From Chitinophaga hostae (lineage in GTDB: Bacteria; Bacteroidota; Bacteroidia; Chitinophagales; Chitinophagaceae): a stretch of DNA of 64,000 bases. How positions within the stretch are numbered: position 1 is the first letter of the stretch; each line of letters begins with the position of its first letter. A program made the translations under genes and the position numbers. The stretch covers positions 124,001 to 188,000 of the forward strand of contig NZ_JAGTXB010000013.1 in NCBI RefSeq assembly GCF_018224885.1, given 5' to 3'. The notes under the pieces are model-generated. The model made no database searches. It was not told the origin of the DNA and saw only the letters and a program-made list of their open reading frames with translations. Below are positions 53,421-61,194 of this stretch, one piece after another.

Positions 53421-54641
53421 ATGGAATGTATGAAGAAGAAATTTTGGTCAAAGATGCTGTCGGCAGGCATGCTGCTCAGCACTTGCCTTACACTGCAGGC
53501 ACAGCAAAGCGAAACAGGCATCGTTTTCCGGAAAGATGCTTTTACAGAAGTGTTAAAGGAAAGCGCCCGCACCGGTAAACTGGTGTTTATAGACTGCTAT
53601 ACCAGCTGGTGTGCCCCGTGTAAATGGATGGAGAAAAATGTATTTGTAAATGATACTGCTGCCGCCTATTACAATAATACTTTTATCAATTACAAAATTG
53701 ATATGGAAAAAGGAGAGGGGCCTGCACTACGGCAACGTTACCAGGTACAGGTATTCCCTACCTATTTGTTCTTAAACAGCAAAGGCGACCTGGTACACAA
53801 AGCCACCTCCCGTATGGAAACAGCGGAGTTTGTGGAAGAGGGAAAGAAAGCACTGGACCCTAAGCGCTCCCTGGCAGCGATGGAAAAGGCATTTAATAAT
53901 GGGCAGCGCAGTAAGGAAAACCTTCTCTCTTATGCACTGGCTTTGCAGAAAAGTGATCGTAATAAGTGTGATACGGTAACCAGGATACTGATGGATCAGT
54001 TAACAGAGGCGGATCTGCTAACACCGCTGGGGTGGCAGGTGATACAGGCTTTTGTATGGGATGAAAATGAGAAGCCGGGAAAGTATTTCGTTGCTCACGC
54101 AGATGAATACACGAAAAAGTATGGTGCAGTGGCTACCGGGAAAATACAGGAACGTTTGCTGAGCACCGCCTTGTATGGGTTGATCCGCAAAAAGGACAGT
54201 GTTGCTTTCTTCACCCGCCTCGCTCCCTGGCAGCAATCGCAGGATGCCGGCGTACAGCGCAAGGCCGTGATGATGGAAGCAGAATACTACGTGACTACGG
54301 CAGATGTTAAAAACTTTGTCCGCGTAACGGATAAAGGCTTGCAGGGAGTGCTGCAGCAGGATGACGCGGGACTAAGTTTCCTGGCACGCCGCAGCCAATA
54401 CCTGGCAGCCGGCAACAAAGGCCTGCTGCAGCAGGCATATAAGCTGGCCAAACGCGCAGCGGTGATTGCACCTAACGAATACAGCAACCAGGGCACCCTG
54501 GCCAGGATCTGCCAGGAGCTGGGCAACAAGCCGGAAGCACTGGAAGCAGCGGAAGCCACCTGCCGGTTGTCGCTGCTCGAAACGTCCAAAATCCAGAAAA
54601 TAGCACAAAAAGAACTGGACGAAATAAAACAGATGAAATAA
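53421..54641 (+). CDS. Exported thioredoxin-fold protein with long C-terminal region
   Basis: A 406-residue exported protein with a signal peptide ending near LQAQ (about residue 28). A thioredoxin-like domain at about 35-150 has the redox motif WCAPC (C64 and C67) and a cis-Pro loop (VQVFPTYLF). The C-terminal 240 residues are helical and rich in Ala, Lys and Gln, possibly TPR-like. Such proteins reduce or isomerise disulfides in the periplasm. Position at the end of a SusCD operon is common in Bacteroidota and suggests work on Cys-containing peptides. An alternative ATG lies at 53430. Confidence 0.88.
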   Translation: MECMKKKFWSKMLSAGMLLSTCLTLQAQQSETGIVFRKDAFTEVLKESARTGKLVFIDCYTSWCAPCKWMEKNVFVNDTAAAYYNNTFINYKIDMEKGEGPALRQRYQVQVFPTYLFLNSKGDLVHKATSRMETAEFVEEGKKALDPKRSLAAMEKAFNNGQRSKENLLSYALALQKSDRNKCDTVTRILMDQLTEADLLTPLGWQVIQAFVWDENEKPGKYFVAHADEYTKKYGAVATGKIQERLLSTALYGLIRKKDSVAFFTRLAPWQQSQDAGVQRKAVMMEAEYYVTTADVKNFVRVTDKGLQGVLQQDDAGLSFLARRSQYLAAGNKGLLQQAYKLAKRAAVIAPNEYSNQGTLARICQELGNKPEALEAAEATCRLSLLETSKIQKIAQKELDEIKQMK

Positions 54642-54672
54642 AATCCGGATCTTCGGTGACAGCACTTTAAAT

Positions 54673-55563
54673 ATGCCCAGGTATATTACAGTTACGTCAC
54701 TGCTCAATAAAACAAAGAAACGGGACCACTGGTTCCTGGATGATTATACCATCAATCCTTACAGCGGTTGTGCATTCAATTGCCTGTATTGTTATATACG
54801 CGGTAGCAAATACGGTATCAACCTGGCCGAAAAGTTGTCGGTGAAGGAAAACGCTTTAGCCATCCTTCGCCGGCAACTGGCTGCCAGGGCGCGAAAACAG
54901 CAACAGGGTGTTGTGGTATTGTCTTCCGTAACTGATGCCTACCTTCCGCTGGAAGAAAAGGAAATGCTGACAAGAGGCATCCTGGAGCTGCTGTTGGAAT
55001 ACCGTTTCCCGGTACATATTATCACCAAATCCCCGCTTGTACTCCGCGACCTGGACTTACTTCAACGTATCAACGAAAACGCCCTCTTGCCCCCCGATAT
55101 GGCCGAATACCGGCACAAGGCATTTATCACCTTTTCTTTCAGCACTATTGATCCTGTAACCTGCAAACAGTTTGAGCCCGGCGCCCCCGATCCGGCAGAG
55201 CGGCTGCTGGCCATGAAAGCCTGTGCAACAGCCGGTATGATGACCGGCGTAAGTTTAATGCCCCTGCTGCCCTTTATTACCGATGTGCCGGAACAACTGG
55301 CACGCATGTACGCCGCTTTTCATGAACATGGCGCCCGTTATGTTTTCCCGGCTTCCATTACCCTGTGGGGCGATACTGCCGCCGACAGCAAGCAGCTTAT
55401 ATTACAGGCCATACAGCAATATTATCCGCAGTTGCTTGACAGCTATCAACGCTTGTTTGCCAACAGCGCAGGCGTTCCTGCAGCCTATCATGCCGCGTTA
55501 CAGGAAGCAGCAGCCCGGGAGGCAGCCCGTTATGGATTGCCCGCCCGCATTCCCTTTGAGTAA
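54673..55563 (+). CDS. SPL-type radical SAM protein
   Basis: A 296-residue cytosolic protein. The iron-sulfur motif is C33-x3-C37-x2-C40 in YSGCAFNCLYCYIRGS, the radical SAM signature. VVLSSVTDAYLPLEEKE and HIITKSPLVLRDLDLL are typical of the spore-photoproduct-lyase-like/Rv2578c-like family. The reaction is unknown in most members; true photoproduct lyase is unlikely in a non-sporulating lineage. It starts 31 nt after the thioredoxin gene and may be read through from it. Confidence 0.9.
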   Translation: MPRYITVTSLLNKTKKRDHWFLDDYTINPYSGCAFNCLYCYIRGSKYGINLAEKLSVKENALAILRRQLAARARKQQQGVVVLSSVTDAYLPLEEKEMLTRGILELLLEYRFPVHIITKSPLVLRDLDLLQRINENALLPPDMAEYRHKAFITFSFSTIDPVTCKQFEPGAPDPAERLLAMKACATAGMMTGVSLMPLLPFITDVPEQLARMYAAFHEHGARYVFPASITLWGDTAADSKQLILQAIQQYYPQLLDSYQRLFANSAGVPAAYHAALQEAAAREAARYGLPARIPFE

Positions 55564-55648
55564 ACAACCGCAAAATTTTATGCGTGTAAACTTGCTTTCC
55601 CCCCTGTAAAAGAATATTTTAGAAGGGTGAATTTTAAAACCCACGTAT

Positions 55649-56683
55649 ATGAGTAATGTAAACAACCGCAGACAATTCCTGCGTCAAATGGGATTGTACA
55701 CCATGGGAATGGGGATATTGCCCGCTGTACTGGCTGCCTGTAATGAAGGTAAATCGACCCGCAAAGATGATAAGGACACCTCGGCAACACCCGCTGCCGG
55801 CACATCGGAAGACATTGCCAAAGAACTTTTCTTTAAGATCTCTCTCGCGGAATGGTCTTTCCACAAAGCACTGTTTGCCGGTAAAATGAATCACCTTGAC
55901 TTCGCTTCCCGCGCAAAGAATGAATTCGGTATCCAGGGTATCGAATACGTTAACCAGTTTTTCAAAGACAAGGCAAAGGATCAATCCTACCTCGGCGAAA
56001 TGAAGAAACGCGCCGATGACCTGGGCGTGCGCAGCGTACTTATCATGTGCGATGAGGAAGGCGAAATGGGCGACCAGGACGTGAAAAAGAGACTGCAAGC
56101 CGTGGAAAATCATTATAAATGGGTAGAAGCCGCCGCCTTCCTGGGATGCCATTCTATCCGCGTAAACGCAGCAGGAGAAGGTAAACCGGAAGACGTGGCC
56201 AAAGCCGCCGCGGAATCATTAACCAAACTGGCCTCCTTTGGCAAGGAACATAATATCGGGGTTATCGTGGAAAACCATGGCGGTATGTCATCTAACGGAA
56301 AATGGCTGAGCGGTATCATGAAAACAGTGAACATGCCCAACTGTGGTACATTACCGGACCTGGGCAATTTTTGTATCAAAAGAAGCAAACCGGAAAATAA
56401 TACCCCGGAAGCCTGGGCAAAAACTACCTGCCTCGAAGAATACGACCGCTATGAAGGCGTAACGGAACTCATGCCTTTCGCCAAAGGCGTAAGCGCTAAA
56501 ACCTATGATTTCGACGCCGCCGGCAATGAAACCACCATCGACTATAAACGCGCCCTTACTATCGTAAAAAATGCCGGCTTCACCGGCTTTATGGGTATCG
56601 AATACGAAGGTGAACGGCTGTCGGAAGAAGAAGGAATAAAGAAAACAAAGGAACTGCTGATGAAAATCGGCGCAGGACTTTGA
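55649..56683 (+). CDS. Exported sugar phosphate isomerase/epimerase-like TIM-barrel protein
   Basis: A 344-residue protein. The N-terminus has a twin-arginine motif NNRRQFLRQMG and a lipobox-like LAAC, so it may be a Tat-exported lipoprotein. The mature part is an AP-endonuclease-2/xylose-isomerase-type barrel. LAEWSFHKALFAGKMNHLDF, GCHSIRVNAAGEG, GVIVENHGGMSSNG and GFMGIEYEGERLSEEEG supply likely metal-binding Glu, His and Asp. Family members isomerise or epimerise sugars; the substrate is not known. It ends at a 27-bp hairpin. Confidence 0.88.
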   Translation: MSNVNNRRQFLRQMGLYTMGMGILPAVLAACNEGKSTRKDDKDTSATPAAGTSEDIAKELFFKISLAEWSFHKALFAGKMNHLDFASRAKNEFGIQGIEYVNQFFKDKAKDQSYLGEMKKRADDLGVRSVLIMCDEEGEMGDQDVKKRLQAVENHYKWVEAAAFLGCHSIRVNAAGEGKPEDVAKAAAESLTKLASFGKEHNIGVIVENHGGMSSNGKWLSGIMKTVNMPNCGTLPDLGNFCIKRSKPENNTPEAWAKTTCLEEYDRYEGVTELMPFAKGVSAKTYDFDAAGNETTIDYKRALTIVKNAGFTGFMGIEYEGERLSEEEGIKKTKELLMKIGAGL

Positions 56684-56731
56684 TTCATGTGATTGATTTG
56701 ATTATCCTGATAAACGAAGATCAACTGCTGA

Positions 56732-56787
56732 AGATAAAAGCGTAAGGCCCGTTTGATATTTATCAAACGGGCCTTACGCTTTTATCT
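56732..56787. terminator. 27-bp perfect hairpin at convergent gene ends
   Basis: Arms 56732-56758 and 56761-56787 pair perfectly around TT. The stem contains AAAAGCG/CGCTTTT edges that give a U-rich end in both directions. It lies 48 nt after the stop of the isomerase-like gene. Confidence 0.9.
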
Positions 56788-56799
56788 ACGCCACATTAA

Positions 56800-56826
56800 C
56801 TAAAAGCTAAAAGCTAATGGCTAAAA
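56800..56826. repeat. Inverted copy of the heptamer-containing short repeat
   Basis: On the minus strand this reads as TAGCTTT twice in tandem, preceded by TAGCCAT. It matches about 24 of 27 positions of 39631-39657. It overlaps the end of the dienelactone hydrolase gene and supplies that gene's stop codon and its last three codons or so. Confidence 0.65.
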
Positions 56827-57659
56827 ACTGTTTTCAGAAACCTCACGGTTTGTCCATACGCATCCTCAGTAGCAACACTGTCGAAAATAGGATTGCTCGG
56901 ATTGGCAAAACCATGATCGGCATCATAACGTTTAACCGTTAACGTTTTCCCGGCAGTCTTCATGTTTTTTTCAAATTCATCCACAATTGCCGGCGTAATG
57001 CCTTTGTCACGGTTGGCAAAAATAGCCAGTACCGGCGCCCGTAAAGTACGCAACGCTGTCAGTTCTTTTTCGGGCATGCCATAATACATCACTACACCCA
57101 CATTTTGGGCGCCTTCCTGTAATCCCGACTGCAAGGATAGGCCGCCACCGAAACACCAGCCTACAGAGGCTATTTTGGCCGATTTACCGGCATAACCGAT
57201 AGCGCCCTGTATAATTGCTTTTAGCCGTTTACCGGAAACACCCTGTACCAGTTTAGCAGCATCTTCCCGGTTAGTGGCAATTTTCTGATCGTAGAGGTCT
57301 ACTGCCAGCACATTTACCTTTCCTCCCAGGTCGGTGTACAGTTTTTCAGATTGTTTTTTGATGTAATCGTTTAGCCCATACCACTCCTGGTATACAAAAA
57401 TATACTGATCGGAGGGCATACTGGCTTTGAACAGAAAGCCATGCGCCGGTGTACCATCAGGTGCATCAAAGGTAACTGCTGTACCTATGCCGCCCTGGTA
57501 GGTATATGGCAGCGGATCTTTGTGCGCCATGCGGAAGTCTTCCCGGCTGGTCAGCGTAGCGAATTCAGCAACCGCATCGGTATGACAGCAGGGAGCTGTT
57601 TGAGCAAAAGCATTCACAGCCATAAAAAGCAGGCTGGTCACAAAGGATAGCTTTTTCAT
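56814..57659 (-). CDS. Dienelactone hydrolase family protein, exported
   Basis: A 281-residue alpha/beta hydrolase. The ATG at 57659 opens into a clear signal peptide (KKLSFVTSLLFMAVNAFAQ); a longer frame to 57755 would overlap the divergent oxidoreductase gene. The nucleophile is Cys, as in true dienelactone hydrolases: C169 in SVGWCFGGGLS. H249 in DADHGFANP is the expected catalytic His. Such enzymes open lactone rings or cleave esters, and an exported form is common in Bacteroidota. The last residues come from a short repeat, so the C-terminus may have been altered. Confidence 0.9.
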   Translation of the reverse strand: MKKLSFVTSLLFMAVNAFAQTAPCCHTDAVAEFATLTSREDFRMAHKDPLPYTYQGGIGTAVTFDAPDGTPAHGFLFKASMPSDQYIFVYQEWYGLNDYIKKQSEKLYTDLGGKVNVLAVDLYDQKIATNREDAAKLVQGVSGKRLKAIIQGAIGYAGKSAKIASVGWCFGGGLSLQSGLQEGAQNVGVVMYYGMPEKELTALRTLRAPVLAIFANRDKGITPAIVDEFEKNMKTAGKTLTVKRYDADHGFANPSNPIFDSVATEDAYGQTVRFLKTVFSH

Positions 57660-57724
57660 AACAGGTATATTTTGTACAGAGAAGTTACGAATTTCTTTGG
57701 AGCGGCTTTTGTAAAATAAAGTAC

Positions 57725-58945
57725 ATGGATCTTCAATCAGGTTACCCTTATTCATTAATACGTAATGGTCTTCCTTTCAATTATCCATGGCTGGAAGCAG
57801 ATATTCGTACACACGTGGCAGTTATTGGCGGCGGTATTTCAGGCGCATTAACTGCCTATGCTTTGACAAAAGCCGGCATTCCCAATGTGGTGGTGGATGC
57901 GCGTACCATTGGTTTGGGCAGTACCGCTGCCAGTACATCGCTGTTACAATATGAAATAGATACGCCCTTGTACGCGTTGCAGCAAAAAGCAGGGCTGGCC
58001 AATGCCAACAGGGCTTATGAATTGTGCGCCGCCTCCATCGCAGAGCTGGAGGGCATCTGTAAAACCTTGCGTTTCTCTCATTTTGAGAAAAAACATAGTC
58101 TTTACCTGGCCTCCTGGCGTAAAGATGTAGCGAACCTGGTAAAAGAATACCAGGCGCGCAAAGCACTTGGACTGAAAGTTGAATGGTGGGATGATGCCAG
58201 GGTAACCGCCAATATGGGATTTTCCGCACCTGCTGCTATCTACTCACATACCGCTGCCCAAACAGATGCCTACCTGCTCACACATGCATTGCATCAGCAT
58301 AATATCGGGCATGGCACCGCTGTATACGACCGCACGCCTGTTGTGGATGTGGGATTCAGACGGAGAGGCATCATGTTGAAAACCTTCCACGGACAACAGA
58401 TTCGTGCCCGTTACCTCGTGATTGCTACCGGTTATGAAGTACTGCAGTATATAAAACAACCATTATTGAAACTGAATAGTACCTACGCGGTAGCAAGTGA
58501 ACCAAACCATGCGGAGGAACAGTGGTACCAGGATTGCCTGATCTGGGAAACAAAAAGTCCCTACCTCTATATGCGTGTTACCAGCGATCATCGGGTGATA
58601 ATAGGCGGAAGGGACGAACCTTTTTATAATCCCACCCGCCGCGATAAACTGATCCATCGCAAAGCGGCTACCCTGGAAAAAGACCTTCGCAGAAAATTCC
58701 CCGATCTCCGCTTTCTGCCGGAGTTCAGGTGGACAGGTACTTTTGGCAGTACAGCAGACGGCCTCCCTTTTATCGGCGCTTTTGCTCCGATGCCGCATAC
58801 TTTTTTTGCGCTGGGATTTGGCGGCAACGGGATTACTTTCAGCCAGATGGCCGCTAATATCATCGCCGACCTGGTTCAGGGAAAGAAAAACCGCGATGCC
58901 GCTATTTTTTCATTTAACAGGAAAATAAATGACTGGTTATACTAA
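57725..58945 (+). CDS. FAD-dependent oxidoreductase (DadA/glycine oxidase-like)
   Basis: A 406-residue cytosolic flavoprotein. The FAD-binding motif is VIGGGISG (G35, G37, G40) with VVDARTIGLGSTAAST following. The C-terminal FAD contact is near TADGLPFIGAFAP and ALGFGGNGITFSQMA. This is the DAO/DadA group that oxidises amines, amino acids or glycerol phosphate; the substrate is unresolved. It is divergent from the dienelactone hydrolase gene over 65 nt. Its stop overlaps that of the next, convergent gene by 3 nt. Confidence 0.9.
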   Translation: MDLQSGYPYSLIRNGLPFNYPWLEADIRTHVAVIGGGISGALTAYALTKAGIPNVVVDARTIGLGSTAASTSLLQYEIDTPLYALQQKAGLANANRAYELCAASIAELEGICKTLRFSHFEKKHSLYLASWRKDVANLVKEYQARKALGLKVEWWDDARVTANMGFSAPAAIYSHTAAQTDAYLLTHALHQHNIGHGTAVYDRTPVVDVGFRRRGIMLKTFHGQQIRARYLVIATGYEVLQYIKQPLLKLNSTYAVASEPNHAEEQWYQDCLIWETKSPYLYMRVTSDHRVIIGGRDEPFYNPTRRDKLIHRKAATLEKDLRRKFPDLRFLPEFRWTGTFGSTADGLPFIGAFAPMPHTFFALGFGGNGITFSQMAANIIADLVQGKKNRDAAIFSFNRKINDWLY

Positions 58946-59739
58946 AAAGTAATCACTGCTTTATTATCACTGATTTTATATTTAAAGTGCTGCTGCTCCC
59001 CGATATTACGCAATACTTCGTCCAGGGTAGCATGATAAAAACGTGCGTCGGTGATCACAGGTGCGCGGGATGCATCTCCCTTCATTTCTATTTCCACACC
59101 AAACCATTCTTCCAGTACCCGGCCCAGCACCATCGGATTGGCATTGGTGATGTGTAAGGTATCAGATAACCAGGTTTCGAGTTCTTCCGGATGGTAGGTT
59201 TCTTTTTCCATCAGGTCTATTTCATTATTGGCGAGGATCATTTGTCCGCGTTCCAGTATTTCCGGCTGGTTATCGGTGGCAGAATGATAGGATTTGCCTA
59301 CGCGGATTTTCCCGGTGAGCAGGTATACGGTGGCGCCATGCTGACTGGCAAAAGAACGCATTTTAAAAGAAGTACCCAATACCGTTGCCCGCAACTTGTC
59401 GCTGGTAACGGTAAATGTATCGGTAGCCGGGGTAACGCTGAAAAACGCATCGCCGTCCAGTATCACGGCACGGTTGCCCTGCCCGTAGTTTTCCGGTACC
59501 TGCAGCTCGGAAGCTGAATTGAGGATCACCCGGGAGCTGTCCGGCAACGTAACCGGCGTACGCTGACCTGTAGTGCCTTTATAGCTGGTGTATTTGATGC
59601 CCGGCGTTTGCAGGTTAACCGATGTATGTTCCGGCGCCTTGGGCTGGCAGCCGGCAAATACCATCCCTCCCAGCATGAGTAGCGTTATTGTTTTTTGCCA
59701 TGCGGCATTGCGGGAGATAGTATCAGATTTAAATTGCAT
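58942..59739 (-). CDS. Orphan FecR-like lipoprotein with DUF4974
   Basis: A 265-residue protein. The ATG at 59739 gives a lipoprotein signal (LLMLGGMVFAGC) instead of the cytoplasmic anti-sigma part found in normal FecR. The FecR domain is present (RTPVTLPDSSRVILNSASEL, VLGTSFKMRSF, VYLLTGKIRV) as is DUF4974 (LGRVLEEWFGVEIEMKGDAS and IGEQQHFKYKISDNKAV). Because no membrane-crossing anti-sigma segment and no sigma gene are present, it cannot work as a usual FecR. It may bind an STN domain from the outside or act as a decoy. A longer start at 59838 would add a hydrophobic stretch before the lipobox. Confidence 0.75.
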   Translation of the reverse strand: MQFKSDTISRNAAWQKTITLLMLGGMVFAGCQPKAPEHTSVNLQTPGIKYTSYKGTTGQRTPVTLPDSSRVILNSASELQVPENYGQGNRAVILDGDAFFSVTPATDTFTVTSDKLRATVLGTSFKMRSFASQHGATVYLLTGKIRVGKSYHSATDNQPEILERGQMILANNEIDLMEKETYHPEELETWLSDTLHITNANPMVLGRVLEEWFGVEIEMKGDASRAPVITDARFYHATLDEVLRNIGEQQHFKYKISDNKAVITF

Positions 59740-59884
59740 ATTCCGGGAATTTTGTATGTAACAGAAAAATCCTAAAAGTAATAAAATAAACAGCGGTAAA
59801 TAAGGGGGCCTAAACAATTTATGAGAAGCAATAGACAATATCGGATAACGCTGTTAAAAAGATATGCTGATATTATAATGATTT

Positions 59885-59915
59885 TTGTTTAGAAGCGGGA
59901 CGCACCCTAACTTTG
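59885..59915 (+). promoter_or_regulatory. Canonical Bacteroidota promoter of the proline dehydrogenase gene
   Basis: TTG at 59885-59887 (within TTTTTG) and TAACTTTG at 59908-59915 are separated by 20 nt, fitting the -33/-7 consensus. With the usual 5-8 nt to the start site, transcription would begin at or next to the ATG at 59922, giving a leaderless mRNA. Confidence 0.7.
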
Positions 59916-59921
59916 CGGCCC

Positions 59922-61100
59922 ATGGAAAAGCAGCTACCTTTATCATTTGATAATACGGCTATTGCGTTTGAGGCAAAGACCGACAAAGCACTGAAAAAAG
60001 CCAACTTTCTCTTTAGCAATATCGGGAAACCCTGGTTGGTAAAATTCGGTTCAGTGATGACTCCCATCGCCTTTAAACTGCGACTGCCTGTTAAAGGGAT
60101 TATCAAAAGCACTATTTTCTCACAATTCTGCGGAGGGGAAACCCTGGAAGAAGCTGCTGCCACTGCATTGCAGTTGGGCAACTATCATGTAGGCGTAGCA
60201 TTGGATTACGGTGTGGAAGCAATGGAAGGGGAGCATAGTTATGATGAAGCAGTACCCGAATTTATCCGCGCTATTCAATATGCTGCCTCCAGACCGGATA
60301 TTCCTTTTATTGCCATTAAAATAACCGGTTTTGCCCGGTTTGAGTTACTGGAGAAGATACACCGCAAAGAAACTTTATCTGCTGCGGAACAAGCCGAATT
60401 TACCCGTGTACGCAACCGTATTTTTTCCATAGCCGAAGCTGGCGCCCGTCATAGTGTTGCCATCCTGGTAGACGCCGAAGAATCCTGGATTCAGAACCCG
60501 GTAGATGACCTTACCGATGAGATGATGTCATTATTCAATAAAGAAAAAGTCATTGTGTACAACACCTTCCAGATGTATTGTCACGATCGCTATGCTTTTC
60601 TTCAAACCTCCCTGCAAAAAGCAGAAAAAGCAGGTTACCTCCTCGGAGCAAAACTGGTTCGCGGTGCTTACATGGAAAAAGAAAATAAACGCGCCACCGA
60701 AAATAATTACCCTACACCGATACAGCCCGGCAAAGAAGCCACTGACAAAGACTACGACGCTGCGGTAACATTTTGCCTGAACCACCTTGATAAACTCGCG
60801 GTATTCATCGGCACCCATAATGAAAACAGTTGTATGCTGGCCGCCCGCATGCTGGACCAGAAAGGTTTACCACATAATCATCCGCATGTAAGCTTCTCGC
60901 AGCTGCTGGGAATGAGCGATAACATTACCTTTAACCTGGCACATGCCGGTTATAATGTAAGTAAATACCTGCCTTATGGTCCGGTAAAAGAAGTAATGCC
61001 TTACCTGCTCCGCAGGGCGCAGGAAAATACGTCCATCGCCGGACAAATGGGGCGCGAGCTTGCGCTTATCAGGAAGGAAATGAAGAGAAGGGGAATATAA
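59922..61100 (+). CDS. Proline dehydrogenase
   Basis: A 392-residue flavoenzyme that oxidises proline to pyrroline-5-carboxylate, the first step of proline catabolism, at the inner face of the membrane. The TIM-barrel motifs are visible: AVALDYGVEAMEGEHSYDEA-like start (GVALDYGVEAMEGEHSYDEA), ILVDAEESWIQNPVDDL, KLVRGAYMEKENKRA, FIGTHNENSC and LPYGPVKEVMPYLLRRAQEN. It is a stand-alone PRODH, not a PutA fusion; the P5C dehydrogenase is not in the window. The ATG at 59922 is preferred to a TTG at 59913 that lies inside the promoter. Confidence 0.94.
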   Translation: MEKQLPLSFDNTAIAFEAKTDKALKKANFLFSNIGKPWLVKFGSVMTPIAFKLRLPVKGIIKSTIFSQFCGGETLEEAAATALQLGNYHVGVALDYGVEAMEGEHSYDEAVPEFIRAIQYAASRPDIPFIAIKITGFARFELLEKIHRKETLSAAEQAEFTRVRNRIFSIAEAGARHSVAILVDAEESWIQNPVDDLTDEMMSLFNKEKVIVYNTFQMYCHDRYAFLQTSLQKAEKAGYLLGAKLVRGAYMEKENKRATENNYPTPIQPGKEATDKDYDAAVTFCLNHLDKLAVFIGTHNENSCMLAARMLDQKGLPHNHPHVSFSQLLGMSDNITFNLAHAGYNVSKYLPYGPVKEVMPYLLRRAQENTSIAGQMGRELALIRKEMKRRGI

Positions 61101-61110
61101 CTAAGGGCTG

Positions 61111-61178
61111 AAAGGATAAAGCAAAAAGCTATTGTAGTGAATATTGAATCGCTACAATAGCTTTTTGCTTTATCCTTT
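61111..61178. terminator. 27-bp perfect hairpin at convergent gene ends, with tandem heptamer
   Basis: Arms 61111-61137 and 61152-61178 pair perfectly around a 14-nt loop. TATCCTT is repeated in tandem from 61171, so a second pairing register exists (61108-61117 with 61179-61188). It fills most of the 94-nt gap between convergent genes. Confidence 0.85.
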
Positions 61179-61194
61179 ATCCTTTCAGCTCACA

